A stretch of 64,000 nucleotides of DNA from CAYPGT01 sp964512985 (lineage in GTDB: Bacteria; Cyanobacteriota; Vampirovibrionia; LMEP-6097). How positions within the stretch are numbered: position 1 is the stretch's first letter; each line of letters starts with the position of its first letter. Location of the stretch: NCBI GenBank assembly GCA_964512985.1, contig CAZELI010000003.1:1-64000 (forward strand). The letters are read 5' to 3'. Positions 43,261 through 51,321 of this stretch are shown piece after piece. Made by a program: the position numbers and the translations under genes. The notes below the pieces were generated by a model. That model did no database searches. It was not told where the DNA came from and was given only the letters and a program-made list of their open reading frames with translations.

Positions 43261-44394
43261 ATGCATGAATTGATTGATTTTTTTGCAAAACTTTTGGATA
43301 CCTCAGGTTTTCCATCGAGGTGGAATTGTGGAACAGGATGGACTCTGTTTCTAGGGTGGACTCATATTTTATCGGATATAGCAATCTGGTTAGCTTATTT
43401 TTGTATACCAGCTATGCTGTTTTACTTTTCGGCCAAAAAGAAACAAGACATACTGTCCAAAAAAATATTCGTATTGTTTGGTGCTTTTATATTTTGTTGT
43501 GGAACTATTCATTTGGTAGAAGCAAGTATTTTTTGGCATCCATGGTATCGACTATCGGCTTTGATTAAGTTTATTACTGCAATCATATCGATATGGACCG
43601 CTATAGAACTCGCTAAAGCAATTCCTGTATTTCTTGATTTAAAAAGCCCAATGGAGTTACAAAAGTTATTAGATGAGCATACTCGTGATTTAGAGCGTTC
43701 TAATTCTGATCTGGCGCAGTTTGCTTATATAGCGTCTCATGATTTACAAGAGCCTTTACGTACTGTTGAGAACTTTATCCATCTACTGGATCAGCATTTA
43801 GAGAAGCTGAATCTCAGTGATCCCAAGGTCAAAAAATATAACTATTTTATTACTGATGCTACTGCAAGAATGAGACAACTGATTGAAGATATACTTGCGT
43901 TTTCCAAGGTGGGTAAAAACAATGTTACGGAGCTTATTGATTTAAATGAGCTTGTTGATGAAATATTGCATAGTATCAAATTTCAAATTGCAGAATTAAA
44001 CGCCAAGGTAAGCTATGGAAATTTACCTAAGATGACTATGAATCCTGTTGAGATGAAGCAATTATTTCAGAACCTTATCAGCAATGCATTAAAGTTTGTT
44101 GATAAAGGCAGGACTCCTCAAATTAGCATTAACGCTGAGCTTCAGGGTAATTCTTGTTGGCTATTTTCTGTGAAAGATAATGGTATTGGCATAGATAGTA
44201 AATACGTTGATAAGATTTTTGCTATTTTTCAAAGATTACATTCTGCTGTTGAATACAAGGGTACAGGTATAGGGCTGTCTATCTGTAAAAAAGTAGTTGA
44301 GCATTATGGTGGTGAAATTTGGGTCGAGTCTAAACTGGGAGAAGGTAGTACTTTTTATTTTACGCTAAAAGATAGAGTTCAATCGAATCTCTAA
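43261..44394 (+). CDS. Ethylene-receptor-like sensor histidine kinase
   Basis: The 377-residue protein has three N-terminal TM helices (about 28-55, 68-90 and 97-120) with the copper/ethylene-binding pattern of plant ETR1 and cyanobacterial homologues. D39 and Y46 lie in SDIAIWLAYFCIP, and C80 and H84 in CCGTIHL, with the same spacings as ETR1 D25-Y32 and C65-H69. A HisKA domain follows directly (H160 in FAYIASHDLQEP), then an HATPase with NLISNALKF and DNGIGID. A GAF domain is missing. AGGTGAT is the ribosome-binding site. An Rcp1-like response regulator follows 9 bp downstream and is the likely partner. Confidence 0.88.
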   Translation: MHELIDFFAKLLDTSGFPSRWNCGTGWTLFLGWTHILSDIAIWLAYFCIPAMLFYFSAKKKQDILSKKIFVLFGAFIFCCGTIHLVEASIFWHPWYRLSALIKFITAIISIWTAIELAKAIPVFLDLKSPMELQKLLDEHTRDLERSNSDLAQFAYIASHDLQEPLRTVENFIHLLDQHLEKLNLSDPKVKKYNYFITDATARMRQLIEDILAFSKVGKNNVTELIDLNELVDEILHSIKFQIAELNAKVSYGNLPKMTMNPVEMKQLFQNLISNALKFVDKGRTPQISINAELQGNSCWLFSVKDNGIGIDSKYVDKIFAIFQRLHSAVEYKGTGIGLSICKKVVEHYGGEIWVESKLGEGSTFYFTLKDRVQSNL

Positions 44395-44403
44395 TATGCT
44401 AAA

Positions 44404-44859
44404 ATGCTAGTACCGAATATTAAAATGAAGATGCAGCCAATAGAAATTTTGATGGTAGAGGACAGTCCTGCAGATGTCGAGCTTGCTAAAGAGGCTTTTG
44501 AAGAGGGTAAGATACTCAATAATTTTCACTTTGTAACTGATGGCGAGAAAGCTCTAGACTACGTATATTGTAGAAATGCTTATTCGGATGCAGTGCGTCC
44601 CGACATCATAATTTTGGATATTAATCTCCCCAAAGTCAATGGCTTAGATGTTTTGAAGGAAATTAAAACTAATGCAGAGCTTAAAGATATACCTGTTGTC
44701 ATGTTAACTACTTCTGGTAATGAGGACGATATTAATATGAGCTATAGAAACTACGCAAATTCTTATATCAAAAAACCTATCGGATTGAATAAGTTCATTC
44801 ATGCTTTAGCAGTGTTTGAAGAGTTTTGGTTTCAGATTGTGAAGTTACCTAGGAAATAA
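44404..44859 (+). CDS. Rcp1-like single-domain response regulator
   Basis: A 151-residue receiver-only protein: EILMVEDSPADVELA at the N-terminus, phospho-acceptor D72 in IILDINLPKVNG, TTSG as the Thr switch, and YIKKPIG with the conserved Lys-Pro. The longer acidic insert near residue 55 (RNAYSDAVRPD) is typical of Rcp1-type partners of cyanobacterial phytochrome-like kinases. ATGs at 44425 or 44431 are alternative starts. It lies between two kinases, 9 bp from the first and 1 bp from the second. Confidence 0.88.
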   Translation: MLVPNIKMKMQPIEILMVEDSPADVELAKEAFEEGKILNNFHFVTDGEKALDYVYCRNAYSDAVRPDIIILDINLPKVNGLDVLKEIKTNAELKDIPVVMLTTSGNEDDINMSYRNYANSYIKKPIGLNKFIHALAVFEEFWFQIVKLPRK

Positions 44860-44860
44860 T

Positions 44861-46075
44861 ATGAAAGTCTTATTGATAGAAGACAATGAGGCAGACGCTT
44901 ATATTATTGAAGAAGCTATCGCTGAAGCTGCTAGTGATGATATTTGGGGTGAGATGAAGTTTAAATCAGTTTGGGCAGATAGCCTAGAACAAGCTTACCT
45001 AAAAGTAAACGAAGAGAAATTTGACTTGTTGATTTTAGATTTGAATCTAAGAGATTCTGTGCATAGTGGTTTAGAAACTTTGAGTGAGGTCTTAGAGAAA
45101 GGGTTAAATATACCTATAGTTGTAATGACAGGGGATACTAATGCTCAGCTTTGGTCAGATGCTCTGAGAATGGGTGCTCAGGATTATATTATTAAAGGTT
45201 TAATTGATCCTATTAATTTGGTTAGAACCTTAAGTCATGCTCTTGAAAGATTTGCTCTCATAAAACAAATTGAAGCTAATGCAGAAAGGTTGGAAGAAAG
45301 TAATAAAGAACTAGAAAGCTTTGCATATGTTGCATCTCATGATTTACGAGAACCGTTACGTAAGATTTCGGCTTTTGGAGATAGACTTGTAGAAAGTTCG
45401 TATAATCAGCTTGGAGAGCAGGGTAGAGATTATATAGATCGCATGCAAAGTGCAACCGAGAGAATGGCATATCTATTAGATGATTTATTAGATTTTTCTC
45501 GTCTATCTCGAAAAAATTTAAAACTAGAGAAAATTCCATTAAATAAGCTTCTTAACGTTGCACTTTGTGATTTAGAAATCAGTATCAAAAAATCTCAGGC
45601 TAATATTAATCTTAGTCAGCCGTTTTCTGTAAGCTTAGCTAAGAATGGTGTTTTAAGTTCAAGCCTTGAAAATGATTTAGCTAAGTTGGGTGAGGTTTAT
45701 GGAGATGAAACGCAGTTGCTCAGAGCCTTAGAGAACCTTATTTCTAACTCCATCAAATATCATAAGCCTAATCAAGCTCCCACTATAACTGTTTCTGTAA
45801 TTAGACATCAAGATTCTTGTGAGATCAGTATTGAAGATCAAGGTATTGGTTTTGAAATGGAATACAAAGATAAAATTTTTGAGCAGTTTGAAAGATTACA
45901 CGGTAAATCTGAATATGAGGGTAGTGGCATGGGATTGTCTATAGTTAAAAAAATTATTGAAAAACATGATGGCTCAATCGATGTAGCAAGCGAAGTTAAC
46001 GTAGGAAGTAAATTTACTATTAAACTTCCAGTATTCGGGCGGCAAGTACATTCAAGTCTTCAACCATCTCACTAA
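44861..46075 (+). CDS. Hybrid receiver-histidine kinase
   Basis: The 404-residue protein has an N-terminal receiver (about 1-125; D60 in LLILDLNLRDS, K112 in IIKGL). A short coiled linker follows, then HisKA (H160 in FAYVASHDLREP) and HATPase (NLISNSIKYH, DQGIGF, GSGMGLSIVKK). There is no membrane segment. This receiver-first architecture is common in cyanobacterial phosphorelays, where the input comes from another kinase; the ethylene-receptor-like kinase just upstream is the obvious candidate. It overlaps the convergent regulator gene by 56 bp. Confidence 0.88.
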   Translation: MKVLLIEDNEADAYIIEEAIAEAASDDIWGEMKFKSVWADSLEQAYLKVNEEKFDLLILDLNLRDSVHSGLETLSEVLEKGLNIPIVVMTGDTNAQLWSDALRMGAQDYIIKGLIDPINLVRTLSHALERFALIKQIEANAERLEESNKELESFAYVASHDLREPLRKISAFGDRLVESSYNQLGEQGRDYIDRMQSATERMAYLLDDLLDFSRLSRKNLKLEKIPLNKLLNVALCDLEISIKKSQANINLSQPFSVSLAKNGVLSSSLENDLAKLGEVYGDETQLLRALENLISNSIKYHKPNQAPTITVSVIRHQDSCEISIEDQGIGFEMEYKDKIFEQFERLHGKSEYEGSGMGLSIVKKIIEKHDGSIDVASEVNVGSKFTIKLPVFGRQVHSSLQPSH

Positions 46076-46538
46076 AACGTAAGCTTTTCACAATATAGGA
46101 GTCAGCACCTGTTTCATAAGCCAATTCCATATCATTAGATGATTTAGATGAAGTTAAAACCACTGTTACGATGTTCTTAAATTTATCATTGTGCTTTATT
46201 TCTTTCAATAATTGGTGCCCATTAACCTTAGGCATATTCAAATCGAGCAAAATTAAATCAGGAAGCTTTGACGCATCTCGTTGGTAAGTATTGTTTAAAT
46301 ATTCCCTGGCTTCAGCACCGTCTTGTACCCAATCTAAATCAAAATGCTTAAACGATTTCTCTAAGGCTTCTGAAGTAAGTAAATGATCATCAGCATCATC
46401 TTCAACTAAAAGAATTTTGAGGTTTTGTTTAGACGAAGGTTTTTGGATTTGCCGTGACAATGTCTCCAATATTCTTGCGTTCATTCTATAATTTAGGGCT
46501 TCTTCTTGCACCTTGCCCATTAGAGTAAATTCATCCAT
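46020..46538 (-). CDS. Rcp1-like response regulator with N-terminal extension
   Basis: The 172-residue protein has a 38-residue helical N-terminal extension, then a receiver: ILLVEDDADDHLL, D99 in LILLDLNMPKVNG, TSS as the switch, and IVKSLRF. The residue after the conserved Lys is Ser instead of Pro. It is convergent with the hybrid kinase and shares 56 bp with its 3' end. It is the only minus-strand member of the signalling island. Confidence 0.85.
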   Translation of the reverse strand: MDEFTLMGKVQEEALNYRMNARILETLSRQIQKPSSKQNLKILLVEDDADDHLLTSEALEKSFKHFDLDWVQDGAEAREYLNNTYQRDASKLPDLILLDLNMPKVNGHQLLKEIKHNDKFKNIVTVVLTSSKSSNDMELAYETGADSYIVKSLRFSEMVEDLNVLAARILEV

Positions 46539-46615
46539 ATTCTATTAATCTCTTTGATATATTTTAACATTTTTAATTCCTTGCTGGTATATTGTTATGA
46601 ATCGGGGAAATTACT

Positions 46616-47986
46616 ATGACTATTAACCCATCAATCCAATCCTTGGTCGAATCTTTAGATGCTAATCTACAATTCGTCTCTGAGTTATTACAGGCAAGTA
46701 TTCGTTTATTTATTAAACAAGAAGATACTATTATTATCCATAATTACTTCCATCCTAATCAAGATTCGCTTTATTTAGGAGCGAGAAATTTAGAATTGGG
46801 ACGCGGGGAAAAGTTTCAGCGCTATAAAGATATCTCAGTAGATAAGGCATTTAAACTTAATACAAAAATCGTTGGTCAATATGGACTGGTTATTAATAAT
46901 CGACGTATACAAGAGTTTGCTTATCCAATTACGCTTGGTAATAATGATGTAGTAGCGGTGATTGCAGTAGAACGTGACATCTATGTTACTCGCAATATTT
47001 TAGGTCAACACTGGGATCTAATGGCTGATAATTTAGTTCAATCCCTAAAAGAAAAAATTCTAGATGCTACTAAGTTTCCGCATATAGCGTTTGGTGAAGG
47101 GGCTATTATAATTAAATCACCTGGTACTATTTTCTTTGCAAACCCTCTTGCTGTGAATCTTTTAGCGGAATTAGCGGAGCGTGGCTCTCAGCTAGAAGGC
47201 AGGACTCTTGATGATATATTTGCTAGTTTTCCACGTAAGTATAAAGGTAAAGATGAGGGTCTCTCTATTGATGCTATTGAGGAGATAAGTTTAAGACAAA
47301 GAACCATTGCTTTAAGACATGTAAGGTTAAGCGGTGAGATGTCAGTAGTATTGATCAAGGATAATTCAGAGATCAAGATTAAAGAAACTTTGCTTAAAGA
47401 AATTCACCATAGGGTGAAGAATAATTTACAGACTATTGCTTCCTTGTTACGTATGCAGAAGCGTCGTAATCCTGAACTGACAGAGGCTTTTGATGAGGCG
47501 ATTAACCGTACCGAAAGTATTTCCATAGTTCATGAGCATCTTTCTCGCTCTAACGATATAGAGTCTATAGATTTTGGTTTCTTGGTACAAAAAATCCTTA
47601 AGGGTTTGATGGCTTCTTTCGGTGCAGAAGATATAGTCGTGAATTATGATTGCCCGCAGAAAGTCCTAATAGTTAGCGAAGATGCAACCAATCTAGCATT
47701 GGTTTTAAACGAAATCCTTTCTAATACTCTAGAACATACTATGGGTAAGCTTTCTAAGATAGAGATTCAATTACATGCCGATGAAAGTAACTTAACTATG
47801 GTGGTTGAAGATGATGGAGGAGGTTTTAAAGATGGCTTTGATTATAAGCAGAGTAAGGGGCTTGGTTGGGAGATAGTAAGAACCATTACTGAAGAGAGTT
47901 TGAAGGGTAAGCTTAGGGTTGAGAATGTGGAGAGAAGCGATAAACGTGGACTCAGAGTGAGTTTGAAAATACCAGTGCATCCGTGA
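46616..47986 (+). CDS. PdtaS-like sensor histidine kinase (HisKA_2/HWE type)
   Basis: The 456-residue soluble protein has an N-terminal sensor region with the H_kinase_N/GAF-like layout (about 1-150) and a PAS-like middle (FFANPLAVNLLAELAERG). The HisKA_2 box is EIHHRVKNNLQTIASLLRMQ, where the His is phosphorylated, and the HATPase has LNEILSNTLEHT and DDGGGF. This matches mycobacterial PdtaS and EutW-type kinases that control ANTAR regulators. CGGGGAA about 9 nt upstream is the ribosome-binding site. The ANTAR regulator gene begins 13 bp after its stop. Confidence 0.88.
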   Translation: MTINPSIQSLVESLDANLQFVSELLQASIRLFIKQEDTIIIHNYFHPNQDSLYLGARNLELGRGEKFQRYKDISVDKAFKLNTKIVGQYGLVINNRRIQEFAYPITLGNNDVVAVIAVERDIYVTRNILGQHWDLMADNLVQSLKEKILDATKFPHIAFGEGAIIIKSPGTIFFANPLAVNLLAELAERGSQLEGRTLDDIFASFPRKYKGKDEGLSIDAIEEISLRQRTIALRHVRLSGEMSVVLIKDNSEIKIKETLLKEIHHRVKNNLQTIASLLRMQKRRNPELTEAFDEAINRTESISIVHEHLSRSNDIESIDFGFLVQKILKGLMASFGAEDIVVNYDCPQKVLIVSEDATNLALVLNEILSNTLEHTMGKLSKIEIQLHADESNLTMVVEDDGGGFKDGFDYKQSKGLGWEIVRTITEESLKGKLRVENVERSDKRGLRVSLKIPVHP

Positions 47987-47992
47987 TATAAT
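47987..47992 (+). promoter_or_regulatory. Extended -10 of the ANTAR regulator gene, leaderless
   Basis: TGATATAAT ends 7 nt before the ATG at 48000, inside the 13-bp gap and the kinase 3' end. The regulator can therefore be transcribed on its own as well as with the kinase. Confidence 0.45.
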
Positions 47993-47999
47993 TCATAAT

Positions 48000-48608
48000 A
48001 TGAACGCCATTGACACTGAATTAGATTTAATTAGAGTCGTCATTGCTGATGATGAACCTTTAATTCGTATGGATCTTAAGGAGTTATTGGAAGAAGCTTC
48101 CACTTATAAGGTGGTTGCTGAAGCTAAGGATGGCGATGAAGCTGTTCAAGCTATTAATGAACATAGACCCGATATAGTGTTTATGGATATTCGTATGCCG
48201 AACAAGGATGGTATACAGGCAGCGAAAGAAGTCCAAGAAAAACTCAAGATTCGAGTTCCTATTATTATGCTTACAGCATACAGTCAGCCAGAGCTTTACG
48301 AAGAAGCGTCGAAGGCAGGAGTCTTCGCTTATCTCACTAAACCTCTACGTAAGCCAGATCTAGCACCAGCTATAGAAGTAGCTTTAGCGCGTTCTCTAGA
48401 GATGCAAGAATTACGTGGTGAAATAGATCAATTAACTAATAAACTTGAAACTCGTAAGCTGGTAGAGAAAGCTAAGGGTGTATTGATGAAGAAGTTCGGA
48501 CTTGATGAAACCACCGCCTACAGACGTATCCAAAAAGCCGCCATGGACCAAAGATCTGATCTTAAGTCAATATCACAGACTATTTTAAATAATGCTGGGG
48601 TGAGTTAG
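48000..48608 (+). CDS. pdtaR: PdtaR-like response regulator with ANTAR RNA-binding output
   Basis: The 202-residue protein has a receiver (IADDEP, D63 in FMDIRMPNKDG, LTAYS, LTKPLRK) and a C-terminal ANTAR domain (about 140-195: EKAKGVLMKKFGLDETTAYRRIQKAAM). ANTAR dimers bind paired hairpins in mRNA leaders and prevent termination. With the upstream PdtaS-like kinase it forms a complete two-component antitermination system. The last 16 codons (DLKSISQTILNNAGVS) occur a second time at 49493-49545 with only synonymous changes. Confidence 0.92.
   Translation: MNAIDTELDLIRVVIADDEPLIRMDLKELLEEASTYKVVAEAKDGDEAVQAINEHRPDIVFMDIRMPNKDGIQAAKEVQEKLKIRVPIIMLTAYSQPELYEEASKAGVFAYLTKPLRKPDLAPAIEVALARSLEMQELRGEIDQLTNKLETRKLVEKAKGVLMKKFGLDETTAYRRIQKAAMDQRSDLKSISQTILNNAGVS
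48567..48607 (+). repeat. 41-bp direct repeat, copy 1 (3' end of pdtaR)
   Basis: Identical over 41 bp to 49502-49542. The next 9 bases upstream (48558-48566) differ at three positions, each a synonymous third base (Asp-Leu-Lys). Copy 1 is the functional gene end. Confidence 0.9.
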
Positions 48609-48619
48609 ACTGGATCTGT

Positions 48620-49432
48620 TTACTGCGGGTGTCCGATTACTAATAAACCTGATTGTATTAAAGCCTTAAGAAGTTCAAAACCCTTTAATTGTTCAAATTC
48701 TGGAGTACTTTCAAAGATTTGATTAGTGCTTAATATTCTATTGATTTCTTTTTTGAGATCTGTTTTACTTTTCTTCCACGCTTCATATATGACTCCATAT
48801 TTATAATAGACAGGTAGAACATTGTGCTTTAAACCAGGTGACTTCTTGGAAATTTTCAAAGGGTGACTTTGGGGGAACAACCTGTTAGGTTCATTTAGTT
48901 GATAATTTGATAAAATTATATTTGATCTTCTGGCTCCACCTTGGCGTTGAGACTTTATTTGGATAGGACAAATTATTTTTTTATCATCAATTAATTTGCA
49001 TATTAAGACATCTGTTTTTAACGAATCGTCACTCAGATTTTCTCCTGTTTTAACCTTTTGATTAATCATGTCGCCAGGATTTTGTGAAATCTTTTTACCT
49101 ACAGAATTATTTTCTTCTGGCTTCTTTGCACAAGATCGGAAACTTGTTATTGCCCCACCTTCTTTCATCTCATTTAATGCTATTTTAATTCGATGCTCAT
49201 TATAATTGCCAAGAGAAAATCTTTCTAGATCACACACTCCGCGTGTAAGTAGCTGTTCATGAAAAGCTGCATCAATAGGATCTTCTCTACCAGCCAAATT
49301 TAACCAGGAATCCATAAAAACTTGTTTCCCATGGAATGATGCAGGTAGAGAGATAGTAGATGATGGAGGACCTCCCTGCCCAAAGGTTAGTTTTGAAGCT
49401 AGATCAAATATATCGGAAGAGCCATCTATCAT
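48620..49432 (-). CDS. Possible PD-(D/E)XK-type nuclease, orphan
   Basis: The 270-residue protein is not in a family I know by sight. A central segment, KTDVLICKLIDDKKIICPIQIKS, has the spacing Asp, then about 17 residues, then Gln-x-Lys. That is a QxK variant of the PD-(D/E)XK nuclease core found in some restriction enzymes. An Arg/Gln-rich basic loop follows. No methylase or other restriction partner is adjacent. I start at MIDGSSD (49432), because the upstream 12 codons look non-coding. The gene is enclosed by the 41-bp direct repeats of the pdtaR 3' end, as if it came in as a cassette. Confidence 0.5.
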   Translation of the reverse strand: MIDGSSDIFDLASKLTFGQGGPPSSTISLPASFHGKQVFMDSWLNLAGREDPIDAAFHEQLLTRGVCDLERFSLGNYNEHRIKIALNEMKEGGAITSFRSCAKKPEENNSVGKKISQNPGDMINQKVKTGENLSDDSLKTDVLICKLIDDKKIICPIQIKSQRQGGARRSNIILSNYQLNEPNRLFPQSHPLKISKKSPGLKHNVLPVYYKYGVIYEAWKKSKTDLKKEINRILSTNQIFESTPEFEQLKGFELLKALIQSGLLVIGHPQ

Positions 49433-49501
49433 CTTAATTAAGATAACACAATAAATGGGAAATGTCAATTAATGCATGCATAAATTAAATTTGACCTGAA
49501 A

Positions 49502-49542
49502 TCAATATCACAGACTATTTTAAATAATGCTGGGGTGAGTTA
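49502..49542 (+). repeat. 41-bp direct repeat, copy 2 (orphan pdtaR 3' end)
   Basis: The exact match to 48567-48607 is preceded by GACCTGAAA, which encodes the same Asp-Leu-Lys as GATCTTAAG in copy 1. A stop codon follows (TAA instead of TAG). An in-frame stop six codons upstream shows that it is a gene fragment. Confidence 0.9.
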
Positions 49543-49545
49543 AGT

Positions 49546-49680
49546 TTACACTTCTTCTGTGTCACTTGGCGCAGCCCAGAAATAAATTCTAGCTACCGCA
49601 TAAAGACTTAACGCTACTGCTAGTGGTAGTATGGCTAGTAAGTCTTCATTTCTGTTTATAATTTCTATTAATTCTTGCAT
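49546..49680 (-). CDS. Small single-span membrane protein, 44 residues
   Basis: The frame MQELIEIINRNEDLLAILPL continues with a hydrophobic stretch (LLAILPLAVALSLYAVARIYFW) and an acidic end. It has one likely TM helix with a charged N-terminus. Its start lies 35 bp inside the end of the upstream small membrane gene, which suggests translational coupling. The function is unknown. Confidence 0.4.
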   Translation of the reverse strand: MQELIEIINRNEDLLAILPLAVALSLYAVARIYFWAAPSDTEEV

Positions 49681-49894
49681 CTATTTTTACTCCTATTTCT
49701 CTTGCTCTTAATATGCATTGTACACCTGCTATGCAAGCTAGAAAAGATATTAACGCTCTTATTGATAATAAGGTGAAAAAGCTGTGATTCATAACTAAGA
49801 TGTTAAATAAGATGCTGCAAATTGGTGTAGCTAATACAAAACCTAAATATTTAAGGAAATCAATATTAAACTTATATTGAATGTAAGATTTCAT
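49646..49894 (-). CDS. Small two-span membrane protein
   Basis: 82 residues from MKSYIQYKFNID, with two TM helices (about 17-36 and 42-63) and a basic C-terminus. The frame stays open upstream to 49969, but I prefer 49894 because CATAAT lies 7 nt before that ATG and the extension looks non-coding. Function is unknown. It overlaps the 44-residue gene downstream by 35 bp. Confidence 0.45.
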   Translation of the reverse strand: MKSYIQYKFNIDFLKYLGFVLATPICSILFNILVMNHSFFTLLSIRALISFLACIAGVQCILRAREIGVKIDARINRNYKQK

Positions 49895-50069
49895 ATTCTT
49901 GATTATGCAAATTTTTTGATGAAAATGAAAGGGGTCAAAAGTCCCCTGATGTGTTTTACTAGAACCCATTATCTATAAGGGTTTTAGGCTAATGGTTAAG
50001 AAAGCTGAGTCGAAAAGTTTTACTCAAGGGGGTCAATAAACCTCTGGAGGTTAAGGAATGTAAAAAATA

Positions 50070-50876
50070 TTACCAACTTCCACCAGCGCCGCCGCCGCCG
50101 CTCATGCCACCACCGAAACCACCGAAGCCACCACCAAAACCTCCAGATCGATGATGACCTCCAAAACTGCTTCCTAAGATTAGTGGTAGTGCTATGTCAC
50201 TAGCATCTAGTCCTCGATTGTATCTTCTGCTTCTGCTAGGTCCAAGGGTGAGTGAAGAGCTATTGCGTCCCAATAATTCAGTACCACTTATAAACACTAC
50301 TATAAAAAATAATATTAGTATAAGCGGCAGAATTGGAGAGGAATCTTCTCGTGCCTTCTTGATATTAGGATCAAAAGCACTGATCATCACGCTTGTAGCT
50401 TGGTCTAAACCTTGATAATAAGATCCTGCTTTGAAATTAGGTTTGATAATGTTTTCTATAATTTGTTTGCAGCTTGCATCAGGAAGATAGGCTTCACTAC
50501 CATAACCAGTGCCTATATAAATTACTCTGGGACTTACAGGCTTGATCAAAAGCAAAACACCCATATCGCTTTTCTTTTCACCTATACCCCATTTATTAAA
50601 AACTCTAGTGACATATTCATTAGGGTCTAGATCTAATAAATCATCAACGATTAAAACAGAGATTTGAATTCCTTTAGTATTGGCAAAGCTAGCTAATTTA
50701 TTTTCTAATGCTAAAGTTTCGTCGGGTCTAAGGAAGTTTGGAAAACTAGTAGATAGGTTATTTACCAGCTTACTTGGTTTAGCTGGAAGCCTTTCAGTGA
50801 TTGGTTTAGTGATAGCATATGTAATATTACTAAAGAATAATAATCCTAATAATATAGTAGTTAAATATTTATTCAA
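50070..50876 (-). CDS. TPM-domain protein with Gly-rich C-terminus
   Basis: The 268-residue protein has a signal peptide (2-21, cleavage near TYA), then a TPM domain (about 45-165) with the hallmark ISVLIVDDL, KWGIGEKKSDMGVLLLI and YIGTGYGSEAYLPD. One TM helix (about 185-200) and a Gly/Phe-rich tail (GGFGGGFGGF repeats) follow. TPM proteins are linked to envelope or photosystem II repair in phototrophs and to LemA in many bacteria. It is the third gene in a LemA-TPM-TPM unit and overlaps the second by 8 bp. Confidence 0.88.
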   Translation of the reverse strand: MNKYLTTILLGLLFFSNITYAITKPITERLPAKPSKLVNNLSTSFPNFLRPDETLALENKLASFANTKGIQISVLIVDDLLDLDPNEYVTRVFNKWGIGEKKSDMGVLLLIKPVSPRVIYIGTGYGSEAYLPDASCKQIIENIIKPNFKAGSYYQGLDQATSVMISAFDPNIKKAREDSSPILPLILILFFIVVFISGTELLGRNSSSLTLGPSRSRRYNRGLDASDIALPLILGSSFGGHHRSGGFGGGFGGFGGGMSGGGGAGGSW

Positions 50877-51321
50877 AGCTTATATTATCCTTTAATTCGT
50901 TTCTATCTAAATGATGATAAGGGAAATATTGTTTTAAAGAATCCCCAGCTTTGCTAATTCCTTCAATTAAACCTTGCACGAATTCACCATGCTTGAAATG
51001 CTCTATAGTAGTATCTTTAATATTCTTCCAAAACTCATCGCCGACTACGGCATGTATTCCACTATCGCCTACGACTGCAAACTTATGATCAGCTACAGCT
51101 AGATAGAACAAAATTCCGTTATGCACCTCAGTCTTATGCATTTTTAGTTTAGTGAATATAGCCTGCGCCCTAGTTACAGGATCTAATTTAGTATGAGCTT
51201 CAAGATGTACTCGTATCTCTCCAGAAGTATTGAGTTCAGCAGCTTTAATAGCCTCTATGATTCTCTCCTGGTCTTGCTTGGAGAAGAACTGTTTTATGTT
51301 TTTATTTATGTCCTTAGGCAT
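50869..51321 (-). CDS. Short TPM-domain protein
   Basis: 150 residues: a TPM domain without signal peptide. It starts with a helical stretch (FFSKQDQERIIEAIKAAELNTSGEIRVHLEAH), then KTEVHNGILFYLAVADHKFAVVGDSGIH and FWKNIKDTTIEHFKHGEFVQGL. It overlaps lemA by 1 bp and the longer TPM gene by 8 bp. The lemA-TPM-TPM order is a conserved gene string of undefined biochemical role in many bacteria. Confidence 0.85.
   Translation of the reverse strand: MPKDINKNIKQFFSKQDQERIIEAIKAAELNTSGEIRVHLEAHTKLDPVTRAQAIFTKLKMHKTEVHNGILFYLAVADHKFAVVGDSGIHAVVGDEFWKNIKDTTIEHFKHGEFVQGLIEGISKAGDSLKQYFPYHHLDRNELKDNISFE

Noticed and set aside
48000..48608. pdtaR as a truncated pseudogene because of the duplicated 3' end
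   Set aside because: Receiver and ANTAR domains are complete and the stop lies at the expected place; the fragment is copy 2.
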